A stretch of DNA of 64,000 nt, taken from the NCBI GenBank assembly GCA_900618425.1, contig UZAN01040256.1:1-64000 (forward strand), written 5' to 3'. Position 1 is the stretch's first letter. Every line of letters starts with the position of its first letter. Under the pieces are notes generated by a model, which worked only from the letters and a program-made list of their open reading frames with translations, had not been told where the DNA came from and ran no database searches. This document shows, piece after piece, positions 10,449 through 22,254 of the stretch. The translations under genes were made by a program, and so were the position numbers. The DNA is from Echinostoma caproni. Taxonomy: Eukaryota; Platyhelminthes; Trematoda; Plagiorchiida; Echinostomatidae.

Positions 10449-13427
10449 GGTGATAAAGATTCATGGGAACAATGTCAACTAAGAGTAAGCAGTAGCCTCT
10501 AGTGAGTAGTATTGCTTAGAAAAGGGTTTTTTGGGGTTTGGGGAAGGAGAGTCATAGATTACGTTTTCAATTGGCAAGCAAATGCCATCTCGTCTAATGA
10601 TAAATGCTTATTGATAGTGGTATCTGGGGTAGTACGAAATCTAAAGGAGCTGAAGAATAACATAGTATCTGATTACGTACGGAAAAGTGCTATATACAAC
10701 TTAACCTATATATTATATGAGTCGCACCGGGAGATCGGAGGTGATGTTGCTGAGCTGAGCTCTCCATGCATTTTGAGCAGTACTGAAAAAAGGAACACGA
10801 GACTTGGCATACTAGGAATGAAACTCCTCTGTGTTTTTTCTTTCCATCCAAATATTCTCCCGGTTAACTTGGAAATTGTCTACTGTTACTTTACCCTTTT
10901 TCAGCCAGGAGTTTTGTCCACAGACTGGCCAAGTGTTCTTGAACAGTGGTTATCGGTCAAAGTCAACTCTTCTGAAAGCAGTGACCGAATTTTGGTGTTG
11001 AAAAATGAGCGAACAGACATCTTCGTCATATAGGTGCAACTAAGGATAAGTTCTTCGAATTTTTGGTTCAAGATGGACAGTGAAAAACTGACGTCGCAAA
11101 AGCCAATGAACAATCGAAAGATGAGCTGGCACGCTTGAGACAAATACGGTGATCACATGAGTACTCAGCATCCTAGTGAAACTCATTTATCGAATTTTAG
11201 TTGGTTGATTCTACCTATTGGATCTAGAGTCTTCAATGAACGACTGTGTAACAAGTATGTTTCTTTTATGTCCGTCTCTCATAACAATCCAGCAGTTCCG
11301 GTTCTACTGGGCTAGGCTAAAATGTGGCCAAAGTTTTCAGGCCCAACAAGTTGCTTTTCACCATGGTATCAATGATTCAACAACAACAAAACCTAAGTAG
11401 CCAGTTCATTCAGAATAACTGAAATGTGTTGGAGAAATATTTAGGGGCTAACGAACGTACTCAAAATCAAAGATTTTATGGGATATAAAAGCAATAATGA
11501 AGAATTAACTGTCATTAGAATAAATCCTCCGGTACTTATATATCTTACATTGTTTGAGCTCACAGTCTTTAGTCGCTGAATGTCTCCAATCCCCAGAAGC
11601 AGAGAGAAAAAAAACAGCATAAAAGCAACCGAAATACCATGAACGAACGGTCATATTGGAACGAAAACTATAGATGTTCTCCAAAAATATCCCAGTTGCT
11701 GGTGTACCTGATTATCAATGGTTTACATGTTAAGTGGAAAAAAACCTCCTCAGTGTGTTAAGTAAAAACAGAAGTCAGTATTTCTGCCCCTGTTTGTCAA
11801 AATATTTGTTTTGATTCAATGCTATGAGATCAATTTTGATCGGTCGAAATTCACCAAGATCAATTTAACTTTAGTTGGATTATAAGGTAGTACCTAGTAA
11901 TTTTTGTGTTGTTTGCTAACCCCGTAACCAATTTAGGCAATAGCTTTCCGGTCAGAAAGGGGACTTCACAAATATCACGAAGATTTTAATCTGCAAAACG
12001 AATCTATCATCTTTTGGGGTTTGTTCCATTTAGGGCTATCGGGTTTCTGGGTAACATTGATTTTGTTGAAAAAATACACAGCAGGTGTTTGCTTCCTTCT
12101 TCAGATGTATCAGCGCTGTGCTTGTTTTATCCAAGGCAGGGATTCATGTCGCTGTCTTCAGTTAAGACTTCTATCACTGAGCTACGCGATCAGTGTTGTC
12201 GTAGCAAAGTTCTCCCCAGTACCTCTTGAACAAACGCTTGTCTCCATAAACTTCCAATAGGCCAGTCGAAGTGCGTACATCTAAGTACGTAGATAAAATA
12301 ATAACTGAAACGCTTGAAGTGTGACTATACAGAAAAGGTTAACCAATGCTGAATTTTCTAGTACGTGTTTCTGTAGATACCAAACTGTTTAGCCTAAACT
12401 TTTCTTTCGGTAACATAACGACCGATTTTGGTAAAAGGATTGCCTTAAACTACAAAAGTCCATAAGAGCTACAAAATTCCGAAGGTTTTCTTTTGGAAAA
12501 AGGTTTTCATTCCCCATAACGAATTAATAAGAAATTTCTCAGCCCAAGCGACAACCATCTCTTGACACTTGGATACTCGAGCCAGAAAAATTAATTTCTA
12601 AATAGTTTCGAACCGCTGAGATCTACCGATCTCAGAATGCATAGCGGGCACAATGTAACCAATTCAGTTCTGACAGGAATCAAGCTCCACTTAATGAATC
12701 GTTTGTATGCAACTCACCTTTTTCACAAATCAGTTCACAAATCACTATCCACAAAATGGACACATTTGTCCGATGTGAGTTTCAGTAGAACTTACTAACT
12801 TTGTGTTTTACCATAACCACAGAACTATACACTGAAACGCGATCATGAAGAACCTCTTCTCTCAGTTGCATTTAAACCCGTGTCCAGGACTCACACAGCT
12901 TTTCTCACTCCTTCTGATTGATGATCACGCTTCACAATTCAATGAGTACCGGAAATGAGCGAAGTCCTGTGGCTGATCAACGTCAAATATACGCAAACAC
13001 ACAGAGAGAAGCAAAAGCACTGCAAGAGTAACGCATTCATTTTTATGGACTGTCCATCAACAGAGGTGAATAAACCTGTCTGGGTAGCATCTACGTGTAT
13101 GAGATGCATGTGCACATAGGTCCAGGTTAGTACGAACACAAATATATCCCCCCACCCCGTGAATACCAGTTTGATCCCCACTTGCTTCAAAATCCCATAA
13201 CGTCACAGTTGTTCGGTCTACTCTAGTTATTGTCACATCAGATCAGTTGTAAAAATGATAACTGCGTTTGCCTTCGTCACTGGATACCCATTCGTGATAC
13301 TGTTCAAACTTCACAAAGCACACTCGGATTTGCAGGAATCACGTGATAAACTCAGATGTATTTATTGTTAACTGTAGTCGAGGATGAAAGTGGTACATTA
13401 GCCGCATTGTCTCTTCCATAAGACTCG
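10449..13427. other. Non-coding, no recognisable feature
   Basis: The longest open frame (10512-11033, +, 173 codons) has no motif I recognise, no plausible upstream signal and no neighbouring exon. It may be chance or a remnant of an unknown repeat. Nothing else stands out. Confidence 0.4.
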
Positions 13428-13500
13428 TTGATCAAATGGTGGATGGAGTTCATAATCGTATCATTTAAGATATCATGTGTTCGAATCCCATCACTCATAA
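13428..13500 (+). repeat. tRNA-derived SINE-like copy
   Basis: A B-box-type string, GTGTTCGAATCCCATCAC, ends this segment. It is preceded at tRNA-like distance by a degenerate A-box region (ATGGTGGATGGAGTT). The same B-box core occurs on the minus strand at 24219-24287 and, with changes, at 21441, 25262, 25943 and 39110. The recurrence indicates a short interspersed element rather than a functional tRNA gene; the acceptor stem does not pair. Confidence 0.5.
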
Positions 13501-14469
13501 CCATTTGGGACTCGGCTTTGGATGTATTCCTTACAATATGACGCATGTTTCAGTCGAAGAAATCAAATGTTATTCTCATTGTATTGTTATGATAAGGTAT
13601 AACAATCTTTAACAATTTTTAAAGTCGTGTGTTCCTAGAATTGCAGAAAAACGTCCACGTTCAGTTATTTGGTGAAAACATCTCCTATCCATCGTTTTTT
13701 CTGTTGCAGTCAGGGAACGCACACGGTTTGCTAGTATTACATTCATATTCGAGTGATTAATTGGCTTGACATTAGTGTTCATATCACCCTGATTAGAGAA
13801 AAGTACTAATGAACTGGGGACTATAAATCCAAACTTTGAATATAAGTCTACCAGTGGTTGCTAGTGAACAGCTCAGTAATGACAAAAGCCCACGGTCGAC
13901 TACATCTTCCAAGGACGAATGCAGCAGCTCACAAAATTGAGGCTTAGCAAATCAGAACATTTTTTTCACCTACCGTGCTTTTGAACCGTATTTCAGCAAA
14001 CTGTCACTCACATGCGATCACTATTAATTATAGAGAGGACGTGTAAAACGCACAGAATTACATCATTAAACCAAAATCTTGATTCAGATACGGTGCCTAA
14101 AAGAAGCTACGCAGCTAAAGCGGCAAGAAAATATTTTAGTATGTTTAGACCATTCGAAGCAGGGATTTCGAATACAACCGTGCCAAAAATCATCATGTGA
14201 TATTTTTTGCGGTTTTACAGTGGAAAACTGCGTTCTATCTTGAACATATTTATCGAATCAATTCATTCAGTTTTCAAGGTCAAATGCTGTCCTACGGCAG
14301 CACATTTTTGATCTCCCTTCGTTTTGTTGCGCGTGAAAATCAAGTTTCATATTTTGCGCATTGTGTGCGAAATCGATACAACCGATTGAGGGTGAAGGTG
14401 CAAGGACAACAAATAAAAAATCGCGCTGGTTGGAGGGCCGCTCTCAGGCGGCGTTTCATCAACAGACTG

Positions 14470-15110
14470 ACGGTTTCCGTTATTATTTCCAGTAACATCC
14501 GCTCAGTGCTGGGAAAAGTTGATAAATTCAAGAGTATGTGACATGAAAAATTGTGCAAAAGCGTTGTAAATGTTTTTCTCCAAGAAAGTTCATTATATCC
14601 TGACAATGAGGACGGTGTTGTCCGGCTCGATGAATATGATATCTCTCGAGATGATCGGATTGTGAACGCCGGTGAAAGACGTGATGGAGTAGTTACTTTT
14701 TCAACCGTATGTGGTGTAACAGCTCTCATTTTTTTCTTTTAATACCAGGAAAATGAACTGCATTGTCGTTCAATGTAAGCTCCATTTTCATAAGAATTTT
14801 CATCATATCCTGCTAGCAAATATTTACATTGCCCCTGACANACAAATCGAGACAGGCTTATACCAGTCTCTGTGTATTGTGGCTGATCATTTTATTCGTC
14901 TAGATATTTCCTTTTTAAGAACTTTAGATTTGGTAAATTTTGTGCACTTCTCCACTCTTTTGGCGGCTCAGCTTGACGTCATTTTCATAAATATTCCAGA
15001 TGTCTTCTTTATAGAAAAACGAGCCACTATTAGCACGTCCGACTACTGTACAATAGTTTTACACCCGAAAATCTATGGAAAATGTTTCATCGACAACAGG
15101 CACAGGTAGC
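14470..15110 (+). pseudogene. LINE APE-type endonuclease remnant
   Basis: APE endonucleases nick target DNA for target-primed reverse transcription. The remnant is recognised by SNIRSVLGKVD, ESSLYPDNEDGVVRLDEYD (equivalent to the ETWL-x-P/DGY region) and, after a frame change, an AAQLDVIFIN-type segment. These align with the minus-strand copy around 46700-46080. The GDFN motif of that copy is replaced here by ADHF, so a metal/phosphate-binding motif is lost. Confidence 0.8.
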
Positions 15111-15489
15111 ATTCCGAACAATACGAAGGGGGAAATCTACCCGTGATAACTTAGCTCAACTCCAAGATATGATCTCAACCTAGTTTTCTGTTTTATCCAA
15201 TTCCAACAATCCTTTCAAATGAGAACATCCCACCGGATATACTCATTTCTGTTTTGATTTGCTTTGCCCAATCGAGACAATGTATACCCGTACTGACAGC
15301 TTTTCATCGCCTCTCCTAAAACNGCCTCTCCTAAAACGCCTTCGACGTAATAAGGAGAAGGCATATACGAATGACAGGCTCTACGCTGTTAGACGACTCT
15401 CGATTATCATCAAACCAGAGATTCCGTGCTTGAATAGGGTATTACACAAGACTATTCTGGACAACCAGAGCTGTCGTAAGCTGTAGTCG

Positions 15490-16975
15490 GGGATGAAGCA
15501 ACTTTGCGCCACAGCTGGTGGCTCCTGTCTTGATGTAGAAGAATTGAACCGACAATCTTATGCCTCCTGTGGGTCCAATTATCTACCGTCCGTTTTCAAT
15601 TCCTCAGAAAACACGAACCTTGTTTCCCTGACTGACGTTCTGAAAGTTTTGAAGCAACCTGTGTCAAACAAGGTCCACGGACCCGACTCATTAGCCCCCA
15701 TTTTATTGAAAACCTGTGTCAAACACCAAGCAACATTCGTTGCCGAGTTGTTTAGCTTATGTCCTTCAGAACATCCACCGATTGCTGGACGGCTGCTCGA
15801 ATAAGACCCATTCCCAAATAGGGTTCTTCAAAATATCGACCCTTTGTATGCACCACAGTCCTGTTGAAAGTCTTTGAAAGAGTGCTTTTGAACCGTTTGA
15901 CTACCCGCTCTGATGTTTTTGATCCTCTTCAGTTCGCTTATAAGAAATCCCTTTCAACTGTTGACGCTGCGGCGTGTGTTATCCATTCTGTGACCTCAAA
16001 TCTTGATACAAGTGCTGGAACTGTTCGCCCTATTCTTGACTACGCCAACGCCTTTGGTTCGTTTGACCGCCGCATTCTCATTCTACGTCTTGCTGACTGC
16101 GGCTTAAGATCCGATGAGTTAAACGTTCTTGTAAACTACGTCTCTTCTAGGACACAATTTACCTCATGCAATGGTAAAACATCGTTCTCCTCTTCTGTTA
16201 ACTTTGATGTCTTCCAAGGCGCCATGTGGTCTCCCTTCTTTTTTACCCTGTACATATGCCACCTGCATGTCCCGACCAACATTTTCGCCTGTGAGTATGC
16301 CGACGATGTGGTGATTGAGTACCCCTCCAATACTGATGCTTCTTTCCACTAACTTCAAAACAGTCTGAATAACGTTTTAGTTGGTCTCTACCCTGATCAC
16401 TGTTGCTCTATGTTTCCAAATTTGTTGACGTTGCCTGCAGCCTCAAATGTGGCTCCCGCTAGCAATCTATCTTTAATGGTTTACTGGATCTAGTAGTTAA
16501 CAGTCACAGTATTCCCAAAGCCGACTCTGCTAAAATCCTTGGAGTCGTTATATCCCACAACTTATCTTGCACCTCACATATAGAGAACGAGGTTCGCAAA
16601 CTTCCTATTTATGCTCTCAGGCTTAGGAAGCCTGCTTTTCCTAGAAACGAAGTTTTCAAATTCGTGGTAGGATGCATCCTTCCTCATTGGCTGTACTGTT
16701 ACCCTGTATTTTTTCCTGGCATGAAAGAAAAATATTTTGTATCAATTTCCAGGTTTATAAAATCCTATCCAGAATCCAGAATCTTGGACAAAGAAGATCA
16801 CCGGTTGCGGAACGAACTTATTAAATCCATGTCAAACCCCCGTACCCGCTCCCATTATAGGCTCCTTCCCGCACGCATCGTCGCATACAGAAACAGCATC
16901 TTCCCTTTTCTTGCTCGCATTTTAGTAAATGGGACACAAATTTTTATCGGTTTGGTTGAACACCCCATGAGTTAG
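15490..16975 (+). pseudogene. LINE reverse transcriptase remnant
   Basis: Domains in order are the finger segment SNKVHGPDSLAPILL (about 15667-15711), FDPLQFAYKKSLSTVDAAA (about 15917), motif A LDYANAFGSFDRR (about 16036), motif B DVFQGAMWSPFFF (about 16208), motif C CEYADDVVIE (about 16290) and a thumb part to 16975. The catalytic residues D and YADD remain, but frames change near 15800, 15864 and 16352. Family members normally encode one uninterrupted ORF2. Confidence 0.85.
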
Positions 16976-17155
16976 TTTATTTATTCATTTTTTATACGTT
17001 ACTATCCTCCTTTTGCATGCAGTTGTTTGTCGCTTTTAAGTTAATCTATTCACACTCGGAGGCCACCCATCTGAATTCCACTGCATTGTCGTGAAAAATC
17101 GCTGAAAATTCACCCTATGGATGTATGAGACTTACTTTAACTTGACTTGAGTCCA

Positions 17156-17401
17156 CTTGAGAGTTCAAATCAATCAATATACATATATTCACTGTCAAAC
17201 AGGATGCTTCTCCAGATTACGACCATGTTTCATTTAAATCGCAATATGACCGACTGTGTAAATTGGTAGTCATGAGAAAAATCCGACAAACTATCACTGA
17301 GCAATAATGGCTTCCCATTAAATAATTTTACCCTGAATTCCTCAACTCCAATTTTGTTTTGTCAGATTCCTTTCTCCCAGATGAGTTTCATTATTTCTCT
17401 C
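17156..17401. other. Non-coding spacer
   Basis: Between the 3' end of the LINE and PLE-terminal-like debris I see no gene or repeat. Confidence 0.5.
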
Positions 17402-17824
17402 GACATTCGATTAGTATTTCTAGGTTAGGACGTCATCAGGTGACGTTTCGGATAGAGTAGGGATTTTTGTTCACGTGGGAGCCGGTGACTGGCTAACCAG
17501 TTGATATGTCTTTCCAATTTAAAAGCCTATCCAGTATGGCCTTGCACCGTGCCCTTGTAGATGTGCATCGTAGTGATCGATTGCTCTCATTGAACTCTAG
17601 TGTCTAGTTTGGAGTTTCTTCGGGGACTGATGCTACGTTTTTCATTCCAAAGCCAAGTATGGATGCAACGTGTCAAACCCGAACAACGTTCGGAGTGTAT
17701 CGAAAAAAGCGATGCGCCATGTGATTTGTTTTATACAAATTGTAATTTTTGGGAAAACACAGCGATGTCGGTACAGGTGAAATAAGCCGACGTTTCGGTT
17801 ACCGCGGGTAACCTTTATCAAGGC
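17402..17824 (-). repeat. PLE-terminal-like repeat with hammerhead-like motifs
   Basis: About 17690-17824 aligns with 48345-48468. Shared features are GTGTATC, CGATGC-CCATGT, ACACAGCGATGTCGGTA, GCCGACGTTTCGGTTACCG and GGGTAACCTTT-TCAAGGC. On the minus strand, 17824-17786 folds as GGTTACC/GGTAACC around a 3-base loop, followed by CGAAACGTC. Further upstream the minus strand has CTGATGA (17439-17433) and GAAACGTC (17449-17442). PLE terminal repeats are known to carry hammerhead ribozymes with CUGANGA and GAAAC core strands. The 17.8-kb stem-loop has CTTGATAAAG instead of CTGANGA and would not be expected to self-cleave. Confidence 0.6.
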
Positions 17825-18424
17825 GATTTCTACAATCGAATCGAAGTATGGATGATTTGTAATTAGGGTTTATTACTACAACGCCCAGAGTAGACACAAA
17901 TAGTCATTCAACACAGTGCAAAGAGTTGGACATTCGTCTTTGTTCGCCACAGGAACGTAGTGAGTAGAACTTTAAGCAGAACCTTATCTGATGAAAGTTT
18001 ACAAAAATTAGGATTATTGGATTTGGGATCTGTGATTCGACGTGCAGTGTAATCAAGAAACTTAATGGAGCACGAATGAGATGTAGCGTTTGAGTATCAG
18101 AGCGAAAAGCATCTTCATAATGAGATAGCGAGAGGAAATAACTCTAAAGGGCCGGCGTTATATATGATAATTTATTACTATCCCCAAAGTGTACCCAGCC
18201 CCACTTGTTTCCGAGTCATTATAGTCATAGTATCTGAAAGCGTTGACTCAGATGCATTCCAGATAAGCCGTACCAACAAAAACTGATCTATGGTTGCACT
18301 AAAGTGCTCCACTTCCACTGAAAAAGCTTAAAGGTTAAACAACTAACTCATCCATTCAGGTGGGAGAAAGTGAAAAGCCAGTTCATTTGACCAGTTCGAA
18401 ACGATTCGATTTTACAAACATTCT
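17825..18424. other. Non-coding, no recognisable feature
   Basis: No supported gene, RNA or repeat. Confidence 0.5.
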
Positions 18425-18570
18425 TTTAAAGGCTGGACAGCACTTTACAGGTGTTTTGATCTGATTGGGTCTGATCTGCAGTGCAAATCCAATCACCCAA
18501 ATGAGGATCGAAATCGGGACCTCACAGGTCGAACCTAAGGATACTATCAATACAGTCAGACCGTTTCTCA
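18425..18570 (-). repeat. Short dispersed repeat, copy 2
   Basis: This is the partner of 8985-9145. The common core GGACAGC...GTTTTGATCTGATTGGGTCT...GCAGTGC and a CGGGACCTCACAGGTCGAAC end are visible. On the minus strand both copies read an open stretch resembling FAL-IRPNQ-KT-VQCC, which is the same DNA repeat read in frame and not evidence for a gene. Confidence 0.55.
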
Positions 18571-19529
18571 TTTCAAATATACACGATATAACACGACCAA
18601 TCTTTCTGAGCTTATTTCGAGAACCAGTCCTCACTCATTTAAGCACTAGCCTTCTTTAAAACGTTTTACACAAAAGTGTATCAATATGCTATAAAGTGTG
18701 TTGTGATGTACTACTCATATAGGTGAGTATAACACAAACTTATGCGGTTGGGGATTTTATTTCACGGTCAACCATGAACAAGACTTCTGTGTACTGCCGG
18801 GGGTTGTAATGATTTGTTCAAAATGAGGTAGCTTGTTATATGCATGCCAAATTATCCATACCCTAATTTCGGTTTGTAATAAGCAGTTCGCTTCGAACCA
18901 ACACTGGTTTTCTCGGTTATAGCATTAGTAACTCTAATCAGACTACCAAACGGATGGAAGAGTATCCTCCTACTGAGTTATTCTCAGCGATTGCAGTCCC
19001 ATTTTTATGAAAAATAACTCGGGAATCAGGTGAGGTAAGATCATTTGTGGTAGGGGTGGTTTACTGGTTTAGTCACTGTCATCGGCAACCTAAAGACAGT
19101 AATCAAAACCGGCCCAGGAGATCCTCTTGACCATGGGGTCCAGCCTGTCTTCTGTTCATCGTAGAAGTGTGCGATAAAATATTGCTTGGAGTCATTTCAT
19201 TAGAGAATCCAACTGGAGGGTACTATTATTGAAAATAAAACTTGTTATGGACCGTCAGTTCACTCATGCTCGAGCTAATCGGTTCCAAGTAAAGTACAAT
19301 GAATGAATCAGACCAGTTTCTACTCAAAACACAACATTTAGACCTAGAGAACAAATGTTCATTGTTCCGCCTTTTAGCGTACTCAGACCAATCGCAGTAC
19401 CCTGGTGAGATGATAGTCCGCGTAACATCCTGTGTGTGCCGAATGGTTTTTAAACTGTTGTCTATGATGAAACAAGTGAGGTTTTGCCGCTCCCCTCCCC
19501 CGCGACGCGCCGCACCGCTCAGTCTCGTG

Positions 19530-19795
19530 ACAGTTCAGACAACATGAGGGCACTAAATCAAAGGCACGGCAGATGCAATCGAGTCGATGAATGGTTACAA
19601 ATGACGCCGCTCAGAGAAGCTTATGATTTTGCTTTGGATGGAGTGAAAAATAGACATCTCAGCATGATGGCCTGGCACGAGAGTCCTATTTGCTCACGTT
19701 TCGTATTATATCTGAAAACAAGTGCAGCGATAAACCAACGTGATTTTGTTCTCGACTTGGACCTTAGAGAAGCAATAAAGAAACACAGCATATGA
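19530..19795 (+). CDS. Unrecognised open frame, possible exon
   Basis: An open frame reaches TGA at 19793-19795 and reads through MRALNQRHGRCNRVDEWL (ATG at 19543), REAYDFALDGVKNRHL and RDFVLDLDLREAIKKH. Composition is protein-like (acidic/basic alternation, few low-complexity runs), and a CTCAG acceptor-like site lies at about 19521. I recognise no domain and see no matching neighbour exon. It may be an exon, a retrotransposon remnant or chance. Confidence 0.2.
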
Positions 19796-19882
19796 GTTTG
19801 CATTTAACTCACAGTTGCTAGTGAGTAATGGTGTGGGACAGTTGATATTGATTTAAGTTGAATATCGCGCAGACTTGACCAT

Positions 19883-20093
19883 CATGCACAATCCTCAGTT
19901 CATCTCCCCAACCAGACAATCAGAAGCAATAGAAGAGATAAGTAAAAGACAGACCTTCCATGCGATGGGTCCGGAGTTCAAAGCCCCGGAGGGGTTGGAG
20001 GTAGGAGGTGGATAAACATCACTGACGTTTTCTAATTACCGCAAAACTCGAGTCTCCACTACTTTTGCACGCATAAACTGAGGATTGTGCGTG
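19883..20093. repeat. Small foldback element
   Basis: Arms of 21 bp at 19883-19903 (CATGCACAATCCTCAGTTCAT) and 20073-20093 are inverted repeats with two mismatches, separated by 169 bp of non-coding DNA. This is the layout of a short non-autonomous foldback or MITE relic. Confidence 0.55.
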
Positions 20094-20423
20094 AAGGAGA
20101 AGTTCGAATGATAGTCAGCTCACATCAACCGGGCAAGAATGTGGTACAGGTCAGTACCCTCGCGATTTCTATGAGTGAGTGAACACCTCTTGATCAAGAG
20201 ATGAAGCGATCAACTTGTGTACATACTCAGTAACTTGGCTTGCATCCCCCTCCCTCCCTCCCTCACCCGTTTTCGCAGTTTTTCACTAATGTCAAATTGA
20301 AAACACGTTTTGAGCTGCACTATAGAATCACGAATTCAACCATTGTTAAATGTTTATCTTTATGATTTTCTAATCGTTGTTGCTCTCTCTGTGAAAGTAC
20401 GAAATTGTAACTGTTATGTATTA

Positions 20424-20493
20424 GATGGTGGTTAAACGGTTAAGGTTATCACCTTAGTGATCCGCAAGTCCCAGGTTCAAACCCCTGCATCGC
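20424..20493 (+). repeat. tRNA-like sequence, probably SINE or pseudogene
   Basis: An A-box-like GGTGGTTAAACGGTTAAGG is followed by the B-box-like AGGTTCAAACCCCTGCATC at tRNA-like spacing, with an ATCAC/GTGAT stem between them. The acceptor ends do not pair and the T-arm has an extra base, so a functional tRNA is unlikely. Confidence 0.45.
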
Positions 20494-21440
20494 TGCCCAG
20501 TTTCACCATTTCTGTTTTTCTTAAGCTACATTTTTATGACTGTGACCTTCTTCGTAAAAGTTGGTTTTGCACTTGTATATTCTATTCACAGAGAAGGAAT
20601 TAAGGATTTATCTATTTATTTACTTATTTTTATAGTCACGGAACAGGCGAAAACAAACATTTTCGTCAGACGTTTCGCAGAATTCGTCACAGGCACATTT
20701 CACTAACGGTGTATTGCTCTCAAAAGGCATTACAAAAAGGAAAATCCAATAACACACAGACAATCCGAATAGTTTCCTAGTGTGCCAGCAAAATTTAATA
20801 TTCTCATTTTGTCGGAACGTGCCGTTACTTGCCATTAGAAAGCACCTAGCAATAATGTGTTTTCAGAAATTTACTGTTCAAATTCTTCCTCGACGTTGAA
20901 TGATCGTAACTTGTTCACGAAAATTGAACTTAGTGCACAAAGGTAGCACCGTATAACTACCAACATCGCTATGAAATACAAACTGACCGATGTCTGTTAT
21001 TTTGGGTGCAAATTATTTGTTTTAAAGTATACAATGCATATTTGTAAACACATCGTTTACGTTGTAGTTTCATCTGTTTGGGAGTTTTTTTTCATTCACT
21101 TTATACCCTGGTACATCTCAAAACGTATCACTTTAGATTCCAAATCCCGTATTGGATGGTTTGAATTCCGGTCAGTGTGTAAAATTAATACACACTACTT
21201 TAATCATTTACGGTGAAGAAGAAAAACAAACTGGTGACCTGAAGCTGTCTGGGTTGGTCACGCTTGTTGATTTGTCTGCTTGGCTTGCATCACCCTCCGT
21301 CTGACAGACCGTAATGGGAGTTGCAGTCAGGAGATTCGCAATCTGGAAAAGCTTTTCCTTGGTATGCTGTTCCGCTTCAACAGAAACTGTTGTAGTAATA
21401 AAATACACATTACTGTCTTAAGTTTACTCATCACCTGTTG
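20494..21440. other. Non-coding, no recognisable feature
   Basis: AT-rich sequence without supported coding or RNA features. Confidence 0.5.
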
Positions 21441-21498
21441 TATGGCGGTGGTCAAGCGTGATCTTTCGACTTTCATTCGTTCGAATCCCACTACCACT
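21441..21498 (+). repeat. tRNA-derived SINE-like copy
   Basis: GGCGGTGGTCAAGCGTG (A-box region) is followed by CGTTCGAATCCCACTACCAC (B-box region). This matches the family described at 13428 and 24219 in order and spacing. The interior is shorter than a real tRNA, so it is a degenerate copy. Confidence 0.45.
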
Positions 21499-21848
21499 AC
21501 ACTGTTGCCCAATCTCCCTCTTTCTATCAATCATCAGAGAGCCTGAAATTGGTCAAAGTACATAAGTGAAAATGTGGCTAACTACTGGTTATTTTGCCAC
21601 TACAAATGAAGTAAAATGATTATAAATAAACCATTAACAATTACATCGTTGTAAGCATGTAAATTGTTAAACAGTGAGGAATTGATTGTAGTCTCACATA
21701 TCAACAATGCCAGGATGGTAATCAATCCAATGTTGGCGGCACTCAAAGATTTTCCAACGATAAGATAGTTTTAAAGTCAAAGACCGTTGAATGATTCCTA
21801 TTTACTGTCTGAATATACCATCAATACTCATTGTGAGAAAACACAAAG

Positions 21849-22254
21849 TAGCGAACAAGCTCGTTTGCGGTGATTCTTCTACAGGCTAATACATCACAAT
21901 TTATATCAAACAGTTTGGAAGGGGTGGAGAGATCAAGACAAATTGGAAATGAGATAATCAACATTCCAGTTCCATGACCGGATGTCGCTCACACTTTGGT
22001 CCTCACGCACGTGCACTGGTTTGGGTAAATACAGGTGGGTGGGGGGATGGCTGTGTCGTGTGTGGTGTTGGCCATGGAAGGCCGAGTGTTCTTACGAATT
22101 GCTTTTGGGAGCATAGGGGGGGATTATGCAGGTGGATTCCGATCGCTTCCGCTATGGCCAAAATGCAACTTCTAATCCTCTTGGATCGGCGGGTGCGAAC
22201 CAAGTAGACGGGTCGAAACGCCTCAGCCACATCGATTACGTGGTTTGAGTCCAC
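21849..22254 (-). mobile_element. PLE fragment: C-terminus and terminal repeat
   Basis: On the minus strand, 22254-22003 encodes a tail that aligns with the PLE remnant at 60573-60818. Shared positions are NHVIDV-EAF-P-Y, R-RMLA-AEA-GI-L-type residues, P-LC-QKQFV and LPWPTP. This tail follows the GIY-YIG nuclease in PLE proteins. Downstream on the same strand, 21849-21913 matches 60402-60470 (GCGAACAAGCTCGTTT, TGATTC), the terminal-repeat sequence. The RT and nuclease core are missing, so it is a 5'-truncated or deleted copy. Confidence 0.75.

Larger units (their letters stand above)
14197..17155 (+). mobile_element. CR1/jockey-like non-LTR retrotransposon, decayed
   Basis: A near full-length ORF2 region can be followed through several frames. 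About 14470-15110 matches the APE endonuclease part of the minus-strand copy at 44023-46720, for example SNIRSVLGKVDKF, RLDEYDISRDDR and LHPKIYGK. About 15300-16355 is the reverse transcriptase, with NKVHGPDSLAP, FDPLQFAYKKSLS, LDYANAFGSFDR (motif A), FQGAMWSPF (motif B) and YADDVV (motif C). The thumb continues to 16975. The 3' end, TTTAACTTGACTTGAG near 17136-17151, is a short (TTGAC)n tail shared with the other copy. Stops and frame changes break the ORF, and two single-N positions (14841, 15323) lie inside. Confidence 0.9.

Noticed and set aside
10512..11033. Longest plus-strand open frame outside the LINEs (173 codons)
   Set aside because: No motif, no splice or promoter context and no partner exon; length is within what random sequence plus decayed repeats can give.
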